From positions 461,737 through 525,736 of the forward strand of contig JAHRYS010000001.1 in assembly GCA_020621985.1 (NCBI GenBank): 64,000 bases of DNA, given 5' to 3'. The notes under the pieces were generated by a model. The model did not search any database and was not told where the DNA came from. It worked only from the letters and a program-made list of their open reading frames with translations. This DNA comes from Candidatus Ferrigenium altingense. Its GTDB lineage: Bacteria; Pseudomonadota; Gammaproteobacteria; Burkholderiales; Gallionellaceae. The position numbers and the translations under genes are program-made. Shown in pieces: positions 9,954 to 19,335 of this stretch (the first letter of the stretch is position 1; each line of letters starts with the position of its first letter).

Positions 9954-11099
9954 ATGCGTATCAAACTGGTTTTGCTTTCCACGCTGCTGGCTTCGTGCAG
10001 CTACATTTCCTCGCCGGTATTGTCGCCGTACAAGATGGACATCCGCCAGGGAAATTATATTACGCCGGAGATGCGCGAGAAACTCAAGCTCGGCATGTCA
10101 AAACAGCAGGTGCGTTATGTGATGGGCACGCCGATGGTCAGCGATGCCTTTCACGGCAACCGCTGGGACTATATATATAGCTTGGAGCAGCGCGGCGAAG
10201 TGGTCGAAAAGCAACGGCTGACGCTTTATTTTGAAGGCGACAATCTGGTGCGCATGGATGATGGCAGCCAGCCCGTACAAGCCGCACCGGCGATTGCGCA
10301 GCAACCGGTTATGGCGCCGGTCGTTGTCACAGCACCGCCGCAACCCGTTGCCAAGGCCGACCCCTCTGCGGATGTGCTGAAAAGCGTACAGGCCTGGTCG
10401 GCGGCTTGGTCGGCCAAGAATGTAAACGGCTACTTGGCCGCGTATACGCCGGACTACAAGCCGCAGGGCATGAGCCGCAAGGCGTGGGAAAAACAGCGCT
10501 TGGAGCGTATCAGTAAGCCCAAGGTGATCGAAGTCGGGCTGAGCGAAGCCAGCGCCAGCATGCAGGACGACAGCCATGCGACGGTCACGTTCATGCAGCG
10601 CTATCGTTCCGACAGCCACCACGATGAGGTGGGAAAAACCTTGCGCATGGTCAAGCTGGAAGGCAAGTGGTTGATCGCCGAAGAGCAGGCGGGCAAGGCA
10701 GTCAAGGCGAAAGCTCAAGTGAATGAGCCGGCCGGTGTCAGCGCGCAGCCGCTAAACGCTAACCAGCAGGCCGTGCAGGATGCAGTTAAGCGCTGGGCGG
10801 ATGCGTGGTCGGCGCGCGATGCGGATAAATATCTTGCCAGCTATGCCGATGGATTCAAGCCGAGCGGTATGAGCAAAGTGGCGTGGGAAAAACAGCGCCG
10901 GGAACGCATCAGCAAGGCGCACAGCATTGCGGTGGAAGTCAGCGATCTGGGCATCAAGTTGCGCGATGACAGTCATGCCAGCGCGACCTTCAAGCAGGTT
11001 TACCGCTCCGATACTCATCAGGACGACACGCGCAAAACGCTGCAACTGAAAAAGGTCGGCGATGTCTGGCTGATCGTTTCCGAACAGGCAGCCAAGTAA
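9954..11099 (+). CDS. BamE/SmpA-type outer-membrane lipoprotein fused to two tandem NTF2-like (Cds6/DUF4440-type) domains
   Basis: Lipobox LLASCSY; BamE motif LKLGMSKQQVRYVMGTPMVSDAFHGNRWDYIY; two ~110-aa repeats (WSAAWSAKNVNGYLAAYTPDYKPQGMSRKAWEKQRLERISKP / WADAWSARDADKYLASYADGFKPSGMSKVAWEKQRRERISKA). Confidence 0.87.
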   Translation: MRIKLVLLSTLLASCSYISSPVLSPYKMDIRQGNYITPEMREKLKLGMSKQQVRYVMGTPMVSDAFHGNRWDYIYSLEQRGEVVEKQRLTLYFEGDNLVRMDDGSQPVQAAPAIAQQPVMAPVVVTAPPQPVAKADPSADVLKSVQAWSAAWSAKNVNGYLAAYTPDYKPQGMSRKAWEKQRLERISKPKVIEVGLSEASASMQDDSHATVTFMQRYRSDSHHDEVGKTLRMVKLEGKWLIAEEQAGKAVKAKAQVNEPAGVSAQPLNANQQAVQDAVKRWADAWSARDADKYLASYADGFKPSGMSKVAWEKQRRERISKAHSIAVEVSDLGIKLRDDSHASATFKQVYRSDTHQDDTRKTLQLKKVGDVWLIVSEQAAK

Positions 11100-11106
11100 A
11101 GGATAG

Positions 11107-11916
<810 letters not shown>

Positions 11917-12227
11917 GCTGATTTTTCATATTGCTGGGGTGGGCGGGTTGGCGGCGCACTGCCGGATTGCACCAACAAAAAGTATTTGCAGTACGCTGCC
12001 GGAGCGGGTTGCGTCATTATCGAATTTCGGGTGCTGTGAAAAGCGTTAGAAAAGGCCAATTGAGAAATCGATATTTCGCGTCCTCCGATGACACATAGCA
12101 CTGAAATACCTTGGTGGAAAATAGGTAATTAATTGGATTTGTTTGGCTTTTAAACAAGCGGGCATATGCAGCGAGTGCAGAAATAATGCTGCAAAGAATA
12201 CTTGATAAAAACACTCGTTATTTATGC

Positions 12228-12256
12228 TTGACACATCCTGTCGGTTGGGACAAAAT
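12228..12256 (+). promoter_or_regulatory. Possible sigma70-type promoter upstream of the oxidase-like operon
   Basis: TTGACA, 17-nt spacer, CAAAAT; about 75 nt before the first small ORF. Sequence match only. Confidence 0.35.
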
Positions 12257-12331
12257 TCAAAGGCGCGTCAAATTGTCGCAGAGCAATTGCGTTAAGCACG
12301 CCGTAAATATAATACAAACGGAGGTTATTCT

Positions 12332-12475
12332 ATGGAATCATCCAAAATAGGGGGCGCGCCAGTGCCCTTTATGCAGCAGATGCTGCACAACAAAATGTTA
12401 TTGTTGACCATGTTTATAGCCGTCAGTGCCGTGGCTTACTTCGGCATCGGTCTTTACATGCTGCTCAGGCATTAA
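12332..12475 (+). CDS. Small single-TM protein (47 aa), putative accessory subunit of the heme-copper complex
   Basis: MESSKIGGAPVPFMQQMLHNKMLLLTMFIAVSAVAYFGIGLYMLLRH; good RBS (GGAGG); same FMQ.ML.N motif as the next ORF. Not in the supplied ORF track (below its size cut-off). Confidence 0.7.
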   Translation: MESSKIGGAPVPFMQQMLHNKMLLLTMFIAVSAVAYFGIGLYMLLRH

Positions 12476-12627
12476 ACCAGCGTTTTGATTTAAAATTTTC
12501 CAGTTTGCCTTTAAAGCGGCAGCTGGAATAGTAGTGTGTGTAAGTAGGTGAAAATTTGTTTTTTCAGGTTGTTTTGTATCAACTATCAATGGCGCCAGCC
12601 ATCAATTATCAAAGGGAGGAGTAAGCG

Positions 12628-12783
12628 ATGTCAGAACCAACTTCAAGTGGTGCAAGCCCCCATTTCATGCAGACTATGCTTGATAACCAGTGGCTTATGT
12701 TGGCACTGGGTGTGATAACACCTATGGTGCTTTATACGCTGTGGGGTCTGTGGGACGTGATGAACATACCGGTAGCTCCGTAA
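12628..12783 (+). CDS. Small single-TM protein (51 aa), paralogue of the preceding ORF
   Basis: MSEPTSSGASPHFMQTMLDNQWLMLALGVITPMVLYTLWGLWDVMNIPVAP; RBS GGGAGGAG; immediately upstream of subunit II. Confidence 0.72.
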   Translation: MSEPTSSGASPHFMQTMLDNQWLMLALGVITPMVLYTLWGLWDVMNIPVAP

Positions 12784-12826
12784 TAACGCCGCACCTGTTT
12801 AATTAAATTAAAGGAGAAATACAGCT

Positions 12827-13384
12827 ATGGGAACGTCTTATACCCCCCCAACAAACCCCGATTGGTGGCGTGAACCAATCGAACGCACCGAAATATGGTG
12901 GATTGTGCTTGCGTTTGCATGGTGTCTGTTCATGTTCGGCTGGATGGTCGGCTGGCACTTTGTCGGGCCGCAAAATATGAGCAACGAAGCTTATAAAACG
13001 ACCCCTGAGGCGTTTTCTAAGAAAGTTGCCGACATGCAGGCGAAGTACACCGTCCGCAAGGATGAGGCTACCGGTGAAGACGTAGTGGCTCCACCACCTG
13101 GCAGTGATGTTTATCTGGCTGCCATGCAGTGGCAATACCGCCCTATTCTTGAGTTGCAAAAAGGGCAGAAATATCGCCTGCATATGTCCTCTCTTGATGT
13201 GGGTCATGGCTTCTCGTTGCAGCCTGAGAATATCAACTTTCAAGTCTATCCAGGCTACGAGCAGGTTACTACCATAACACCCAATAAAACTGGTATTTTT
13301 GCCATAGCGTGCGGTGAATACTGCGGTGGTGTTGATGCCATGGGGCATCACACGATGCTGGGCAGAATTTACGTAAAGGAGTAA
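12827..13384 (+). CDS. Heme-copper oxidase/NO-reductase-type subunit II (B-family-like, CuA domain)
   Basis: Single N-terminal TM, LDVGHGFSLQPENINFQVYPG (CuA His) and ACGEYCGGVDAMGHHTM (CuA Cys/Cys/His/Met with 4-aa insertion). Confidence 0.9.
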   Translation: MGTSYTPPTNPDWWREPIERTEIWWIVLAFAWCLFMFGWMVGWHFVGPQNMSNEAYKTTPEAFSKKVADMQAKYTVRKDEATGEDVVAPPPGSDVYLAAMQWQYRPILELQKGQKYRLHMSSLDVGHGFSLQPENINFQVYPGYEQVTTITPNKTGIFAIACGEYCGGVDAMGHHTMLGRIYVKE

Positions 13385-13390
13385 GAAATA

Positions 13391-15115
13391 ATGGCGACGA
13401 CAACAATGTCTGATTTTCGCATTGATCCGGTGTCCGGTCTCAAGATTCACAAAACGGCCAATACACTCGTCAAGTGGAATGCTTTTGCGGCAGTAGTGTT
13501 CTTGCTGGTCGGTGGTCTGTTTGGTGTCGGGGTAGCGCTTACCCGTATGCCGAGCGTGCAACTGCTCAGTCCTGAATTGTTTTACATGGCGCTGACGGCG
13601 CACGGTCTGGTTAATCTGATGGTGTGGATCATTTTCTTTGAAATGGCTGTGCTGTATTTTCTCGGTGCGCATGTACTGGGTAACCGGTTGGCAACACCAC
13701 GTTGGGCGTGGGCGCAGTTCTGGCTGATGCTCGTTGGCGCTGCTCTGGTTGCTGTTGCAGTGTTGGCACCATTGTGGGGCGGTGCGCCATCAAGCGTGAT
13801 GATGACTTCGTATCCTCCGCTTCAGGCTCAACCGCATTTCTATCTGGGTTTAATCCTGTTTGCCGTGGGCGCGTTGATCGGCTGTTTCGTGTTTCTCGGA
13901 ACACTGGTGATTGCCAAGAGGGAAAAGACCTATAACGGATCGCTTCCGCTGGTAGTGTTCGGCGGCGTGACGGCTACTGTGATTGCTGTTTACACCATCG
14001 TTTCCGGCGCATTGATCCTGATCCCTACTTTCCTCTGGTCTGTAGGATTGATCAGCCACATTGATCCGATGATGTATCGGGTTGTCTGGTGGGGTTTCGG
14101 TCACTCGTCGCAACAAATCAACGTGGTTACCCATATCTCCATCTGGTACCTCATTGCATCTTTGGTATTTGGCGCCAAGCCGATGTCCGAAAAGGTAAGC
14201 CGTGGCGCGTTCCTGTTGTATATCCTGTTCCTGCAGCTCGGTTCTGTGCATCACCTGCTGTCTGATCCGGGGCTTTCTTCTACTTGGAAGATATTCAATA
14301 CCAGCTACATGCTCTATCTGGCAGTGTTGGCTAGTATGATCCACGGTTTGACTGTTCCTGGCGCTATCGAAGTTGCACAACGCAGGAAAGGCCTTGATAC
14401 CGGCTTGTTTACATGGCTCCGTAAGGCGCCGTGGGGCAATCCGATTTTCTCCGGCATGTTCCTGTCGCTGGTTGGTTTCGGCTTCATCGGCGGCGTAACT
14501 GGCGTAGTGATGAGCGTGGAACAGATCAATATGGTCATCCACAACACCATGTACTTGCCAGGCCATTTCCATGGCACGCTCGTGGTTGGTACTACCATGG
14601 CATTCATGGCGGTTACTTACTGGCTGATTCCGGTGGTATTCCAGCGCAAGATCGCGTTGGCCGGCATGGCAAAATGGCAGCCTTACATTTTCAGTCTCGG
14701 CGCTTGGGTATTTTCTATCGCCTTGATGGGTGCCGGTACTTTGGGTGTACAACGCCGCCATGCGGATATCACCTTTGCCGGTCAACCATTGGCTTATGAA
14801 TACCCGGAAATCGCCAAGGGCCTGATGGACCTGGGTGAAATCTTCGGTGTAGTCATGGCTGTTGGCGCGATTATGTACATTCTGGTTGTGCTGGCCTCCA
14901 TCTTTGCGGGCGAGAAGATTCCTGAAGGTTCTGCACCATGGCCGAAAGTGGAAGATGCCGATGTTGTAGCCGAAAGAACCGGAAAGCACCACGTAGGTAT
15001 GTGGGGCATGGAAGCTCCGGGAACCTTCATCCTTGCAATGATCCTGTTCGCGACTATCGTGCTGTACTACTTCATTAACTTCAAGTACCTGTCCACTATT
15101 TGGGGCTTGTCTTAA
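13391..15115 (+). CDS. Heme-copper superfamily subunit I, B-family-like with active-site Tyr replaced; candidate NO reductase-like subunit
   Basis: TAHGLVNLMVW (TM II His), WWGFGHSSQQINVV (TM VI CuB His, no HPxVY Tyr), SVHHLLSDPGLSSTWK (CuB His-His), VIHNTMYLPGHFHGTLV (heme His). Confidence 0.9.
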   Translation: MATTTMSDFRIDPVSGLKIHKTANTLVKWNAFAAVVFLLVGGLFGVGVALTRMPSVQLLSPELFYMALTAHGLVNLMVWIIFFEMAVLYFLGAHVLGNRLATPRWAWAQFWLMLVGAALVAVAVLAPLWGGAPSSVMMTSYPPLQAQPHFYLGLILFAVGALIGCFVFLGTLVIAKREKTYNGSLPLVVFGGVTATVIAVYTIVSGALILIPTFLWSVGLISHIDPMMYRVVWWGFGHSSQQINVVTHISIWYLIASLVFGAKPMSEKVSRGAFLLYILFLQLGSVHHLLSDPGLSSTWKIFNTSYMLYLAVLASMIHGLTVPGAIEVAQRRKGLDTGLFTWLRKAPWGNPIFSGMFLSLVGFGFIGGVTGVVMSVEQINMVIHNTMYLPGHFHGTLVVGTTMAFMAVTYWLIPVVFQRKIALAGMAKWQPYIFSLGAWVFSIALMGAGTLGVQRRHADITFAGQPLAYEYPEIAKGLMDLGEIFGVVMAVGAIMYILVVLASIFAGEKIPEGSAPWPKVEDADVVAERTGKHHVGMWGMEAPGTFILAMILFATIVLYYFINFKYLSTIWGLS

Positions 15116-15191
15116 AGAAATAAGATGACGGGAGGGGGGCCTACGGTGCCCTTCCCGGATTCCTGCACCAAAACAGTTAGAGGGAAACCTC

Positions 15192-15208
15192 TAACCTAAG
15201 CTAGGTTA
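15192..15208. repeat. 17-bp perfect palindrome TAACCTA-AGC-TAGGTTA, possible operator
   Basis: 7-bp arms, 3-nt centre, in the gap between subunit I and the heme O synthase. Confidence 0.5.
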
Positions 15209-15358
15209 CGCAATCCTGGATATGCGCAAAACAAGCAACTGTATTAAGCCTATATTGCAGGCTGACATGGTTTAGGTTAGAAGTGTTCAGAAGCAGAAAT
15301 TTTGAAATCAACTTATGCCTATTTTTAGAAAGAAGAAATAGGTAGGAACGGACATAAA

Positions 15359-16222
15359 ATGATAGCAATTGGACAATATATCAATCTCTTCAAATTACGC
15401 ATAGGTGTGGTGATTACCTTAGCGGCTTTGGGCGGTATGGCAATTACTCCAGGACAATCGCTGACAAGTTGGCAAGTTCTGCTTTTGTCGCTGACGGTCA
15501 TGATGGCCTCGGCAGCTGCGGGCGCTTTTAACCAATACTTTGAGCGCGATATTGATGCAAAAATGACGCGCACCAAAAACCGCCCATTTTTGAACGGTTA
15601 TTTTCAGCATAGCCGTAAGTGGCTGGTGATCATCGGGTTGATGCTGGCTGTTGCGGTAACATCCGCCGCCATCGCATTTAATGCGATGACGGCGCTGAAC
15701 ATTTTCCTCGGTGCGTTTACCTACGCTATCGTTTATACGGCCTGGCTGAAACGTCGCACTTGGTTGAATATCGTATTTGGCGGATTGGCGGGGAGCTTCG
15801 CGGTGTTAGCCGGTGCGGCGGCAGTCGACCCTTCATTCGGTCCTCTTCCCGGTTTGCTGGCATTGGTACTGTTTCTGTGGACTCCCCCGCATTTCTGGAG
15901 TTTGGCGATTGTAATTCGCGATCAATATGCCGCAGCGGGTGTTCCAATGCTGCCGGTGGTAAAGGGCGACAAGAAAGCAGCGCGCATTATTCTGGGTCAT
16001 ACCATCCTTCTGGTGATTGTTTCCATTTTGCCGGTGTTTTACGGTTTAGGTGGAATCTATCTGGCCGGCGCCTTGGCGGGAGGGATATATTTCATTATCA
16101 AAAGCGTGCAACTGGTGCGCAATCCGACGAAGGAAACGGCTATGGCCAATTTTGTTGCGTCGCTGGTGCAGTTCAGCGTACTGATGATAGCGCTGTTGCT
16201 TGAAGTGAATTTCGGCGCCTGA
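15359..16222 (+). CDS. ctaB: Protoheme IX farnesyltransferase (heme O synthase)
   Basis: NQYFERDIDAKMTRTKNRP, polytopic UbiA-type protein, WTPPHFWSLAI. Confidence 0.94.
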   Translation: MIAIGQYINLFKLRIGVVITLAALGGMAITPGQSLTSWQVLLLSLTVMMASAAAGAFNQYFERDIDAKMTRTKNRPFLNGYFQHSRKWLVIIGLMLAVAVTSAAIAFNAMTALNIFLGAFTYAIVYTAWLKRRTWLNIVFGGLAGSFAVLAGAAAVDPSFGPLPGLLALVLFLWTPPHFWSLAIVIRDQYAAAGVPMLPVVKGDKKAARIILGHTILLVIVSILPVFYGLGGIYLAGALAGGIYFIIKSVQLVRNPTKETAMANFVASLVQFSVLMIALLLEVNFGA

Positions 16223-16239
16223 TTTTTCATGGTCTGAAT

Positions 16240-16276
16240 AAAACCCGTCTGCGTAACTTCAGGCGGGTTTTTTATT
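16240..16276 (+). terminator. Rho-independent terminator after heme O synthase gene
   Basis: AAAACCCGTCTG...CAGGCGGGTTTTTT stem followed by T-run. Confidence 0.8.
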
Positions 16277-16425
16277 TGGGCACTCCCTAAAAAGTATATT
16301 AGCCAACCATAATTTAGCTTGCGTTTTCGATATATCGTATTAAAATAGTCAGGTATTTTTAATTACCTCTGGTTTCGTTGAAGTTACCTCATTTCGATGA
16401 ATCAAAAATCCAAGAAAGCGTGATT

Positions 16426-17337
16426 ATGCGTCGCTATTTGTTACCGATAAGCTTGGCTGTCTTGAGTTTCGGGGTCTTGTTACCCGGAATGCTGTTTTAT
16501 TTGTCGAAGGATTGGCGCAGGGACGATCATGTGATTGTGGTCAAACCCGCTGCTTCCGCAGTGAAGCAACAGGGGCAGGAAACTGTGGCTGCTCCCCAGG
16601 CTTTTGATGAAAGAGAAGCTTTGCGGGTAAGTCAGGCTGCGATAGGTAAGCAACTCGGTAATTATACTTTTCTGGATCGTGGCGGACGCACCGTGCGCTT
16701 GGCGGATTACCGTGGTAAGCCACTGGTTATCAGCATGATTTATACCCATTGCCCGATTATTTGCGCGACTACTACGCGCAGCTTGAGTGCGCTCAAGTTA
16801 TCTCAAGAAGCGCTTGGGGAAGATAGTTTTGGTGTGTTGACGGTTGGTTTTGATACTGAAAATGACACACCGGAAGCAATGAATGATTTTGCCAAGCGGA
16901 TGGGGGTGAACCTGCCTAAATGGGAATTCGTCAGCGCCGATCCGGAAACGATTAAAAAGCTCAGCAAGGACTTGGGGTTCGTTTACTTTCCTACCGAGGA
17001 GGGTGGTTATAACCACATAACACAGACAACGTTTGTTGATGGACAGGGTAAAGTCTACCGCCAAGTTTATGGCGATGAATTTGAGAACAAGACGCTGCTC
17101 GATCCGCTGAAAGATATGATTTATAACGTCAAGACAGCAGAGCCGGGTCTTGCCGGCTTGTCGAATAAAATAAAACTTTTTTGCACCGTTTACGACGAGC
17201 AGGCGGGGACATATAAAGTGAGTTACAACTATTTTTATGGAGTTGGGTTGGGTGTCCTTGTTTCGTTATTCATCATAGGGTGGATCGTGTACGAATATCG
17301 CCGCAGCCCGAAGCGGTACCACCCGGAGCATGAATGA
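16426..17337 (+). CDS. SCO1/SenC-family copper chaperone/thioredoxin-like protein with additional C-terminal TM
   Basis: THCPIICATTTRSL (CxxxC), GGYNHITQTTFVDGQGK (His); TMs at both ends. Track ORF opens at a TTG at 16378. Confidence 0.9.
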   Translation: MRRYLLPISLAVLSFGVLLPGMLFYLSKDWRRDDHVIVVKPAASAVKQQGQETVAAPQAFDEREALRVSQAAIGKQLGNYTFLDRGGRTVRLADYRGKPLVISMIYTHCPIICATTTRSLSALKLSQEALGEDSFGVLTVGFDTENDTPEAMNDFAKRMGVNLPKWEFVSADPETIKKLSKDLGFVYFPTEEGGYNHITQTTFVDGQGKVYRQVYGDEFENKTLLDPLKDMIYNVKTAEPGLAGLSNKIKLFCTVYDEQAGTYKVSYNYFYGVGLGVLVSLFIIGWIVYEYRRSPKRYHPEHE

Positions 17338-17397
17338 TGCAGGTCAAGATAACGCTATTTTTAGATGGAAGCTTTAAATTTTTCCTAGGAGTTGCCA

Positions 17398-19335
17398 GTG
17401 ATTAATTTTATACATCGCATCGGCCAAGGTATTTTTTTGCGCCTGGAGAGCGGGCTCAATTATGTTTTTGGGCCGGCATTGAACCCATTTTATTATCTGG
17501 GCGCAATCACTTACTTGATGTTCTGGATCATCGTTGTCAGTGGTTTTTACATCTACGCTTTTTATGATACCGGTGTAAATGATGCCTTCAGCTCGGTGGA
17601 ATACATAACCCATGAGCAATGGTATTTCGGCGGCATAATGCGCAGCCTGCATCGTTATGCTTCCGACGGGATGCTGTTGTTCGGCGTTTTGCACATGCTG
17701 CGAAACTTTGCGTTTGACCGGTACCGCGGCTTCCGCTGGTTTTCATGGTATACGGGCATCCTGGTGTTGTGGCTGATTTATATGGCCGGCATAAACGGCT
17801 ATTGGCTGCCTTGGGATCATCTGGCGCAGTTTGCCGCCGTGGCGACTGCCGAATGGCTGGATGCGCTGCCGATTTTCAGTGCTCCCCTGGTGCGCAATTT
17901 CCTCGAGGAGGGTAGCGTAAACGATCGCTTCTTCTCCCTGCTTTCGCTTATCCATATCGGTATTCCGCTGGGCGCTTTTGCGATTATCTGGATACACACT
18001 CAACGCGTGCCGCAGGCTAAAACATCTCCACCGAGAGCGCTTACGGTTGGATTGATCCTGTCCATGCTCGTGCTTGCGCTGATCAAGCCGGCATTAAGCC
18101 ACGGGCAAGCGGATTTGGACTCCGCGCCTTCAGTTCTGAACCTGGACTGGTTCTATTTCTGGAGTTATCCATTGTTGTATTCCTGGAGTCCGGGCAAGGT
18201 TTGGATGCTGGTGGGTGGTGTTTCCGCCGCTTTATTGTTGCTGCCGTTCCTGGGAGGGAAGAGGCGCGGCAAGGGTGAATACGAGATCACCACAGTTCCC
18301 TGCGGGCATGCGGTGGTTGCCCAACAAGGCGAGACTGTGCTTGAGGCTGCGCTGCGCCAGGGCTTGAATCTGCCCTATGTTTGCCGCGACGGTGCCTGCG
18401 GTGCCTGCAAGGGCAAGATACTCAGGGGCACGGTCGATTACGGCACCTACCAGGAAGGCGTGCTCACCGAAGCGGAGAAAGCGGAGGGCAAGGCGCTGTT
18501 TTGCTGCGCCAAGCCGTTATCCGATTTGGAAATAGAGTGTCATGAAATCGATGAGCTCGGACGATTCCCGATAAAAACCATGAAGTTCACGGTGCAAAAA
18601 ATGGAGCGGGCGGCGCAGGATGTGATGCTGCTCGAATTGTGCCCCGAGGGCGATGAGCGGATGAATTTCATTGCGGGCCAGTATATCGCCGTGTTATTGG
18701 ATGATGGCACCAAACGCAGTTACTCCATCGCCAATGCGCCCCATGAATCGGATCGCTTGCAGTTGCATATCCGTCTGGTGAAAGGCGGCAAATTTACCGG
18801 CCATGTCTTCAATGAAATGAAGGTGGGCGATGTGCTGCAAGTGGAAGGCCCGCTGGGTTCTTTCTTCCTGCATGAAGAAAGCGACAAACCGATCATCTTC
18901 ATGTCGGGAGGTTGCGGTTTCGGCTCTATCAAGGGCATGGTCGAGCATGCCTTGAAAACCGGGATGAACCGTTCCATGGTGTTGTACTGGGGCGCAAGAA
19001 CACCAGCCGATATATACTCGAACCTGCCGGAAAAATGGCAGCAGGAACATGACAACTTCAAATTCATTCCGGTTCTTTCCGAACCCAAGCCGGAACATGA
19101 CTGGCAAGGCAGAACGGGTCTGGTTCACGAGGCCATCCTGCAAGATTATCCGCAACTGGACAACTATCAGATATATGCCTGCGGTTCGCCCGAGATGATC
19201 GATGCGGGTCGTGCGCCATTCATGACCAAAGGATTGCCGGAAGATCAGTATTTTGCGGATAAATTTTCGAGCGCCTGTTACAAGGCTCCGCTTGCGGAAG
19301 CACCAGTATCCTCTGAGGGGGTGACACATGGCTAA
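17398..19335 (+). CDS. Cytochrome b (b6-type) fused to 2Fe-2S ferredoxin and FNR-like FAD/NAD(P)H oxidoreductase
   Basis: Cyt b part: HRYASDGMLLFGVLHML, HIGIPLGAFAIIWIH. Ferredoxin: YVCRDGACGACKGK...CC. Reductase: KRSYSIANAP, GGCGFGSIKGMVEH, YACGSPEMI. GTG start with AGGAG RBS. Confidence 0.92.
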   Translation: MINFIHRIGQGIFLRLESGLNYVFGPALNPFYYLGAITYLMFWIIVVSGFYIYAFYDTGVNDAFSSVEYITHEQWYFGGIMRSLHRYASDGMLLFGVLHMLRNFAFDRYRGFRWFSWYTGILVLWLIYMAGINGYWLPWDHLAQFAAVATAEWLDALPIFSAPLVRNFLEEGSVNDRFFSLLSLIHIGIPLGAFAIIWIHTQRVPQAKTSPPRALTVGLILSMLVLALIKPALSHGQADLDSAPSVLNLDWFYFWSYPLLYSWSPGKVWMLVGGVSAALLLLPFLGGKRRGKGEYEITTVPCGHAVVAQQGETVLEAALRQGLNLPYVCRDGACGACKGKILRGTVDYGTYQEGVLTEAEKAEGKALFCCAKPLSDLEIECHEIDELGRFPIKTMKFTVQKMERAAQDVMLLELCPEGDERMNFIAGQYIAVLLDDGTKRSYSIANAPHESDRLQLHIRLVKGGKFTGHVFNEMKVGDVLQVEGPLGSFFLHEESDKPIIFMSGGCGFGSIKGMVEHALKTGMNRSMVLYWGARTPADIYSNLPEKWQQEHDNFKFIPVLSEPKPEHDWQGRTGLVHEAILQDYPQLDNYQIYACGSPEMIDAGRAPFMTKGLPEDQYFADKFSSACYKAPLAEAPVSSEGVTHG

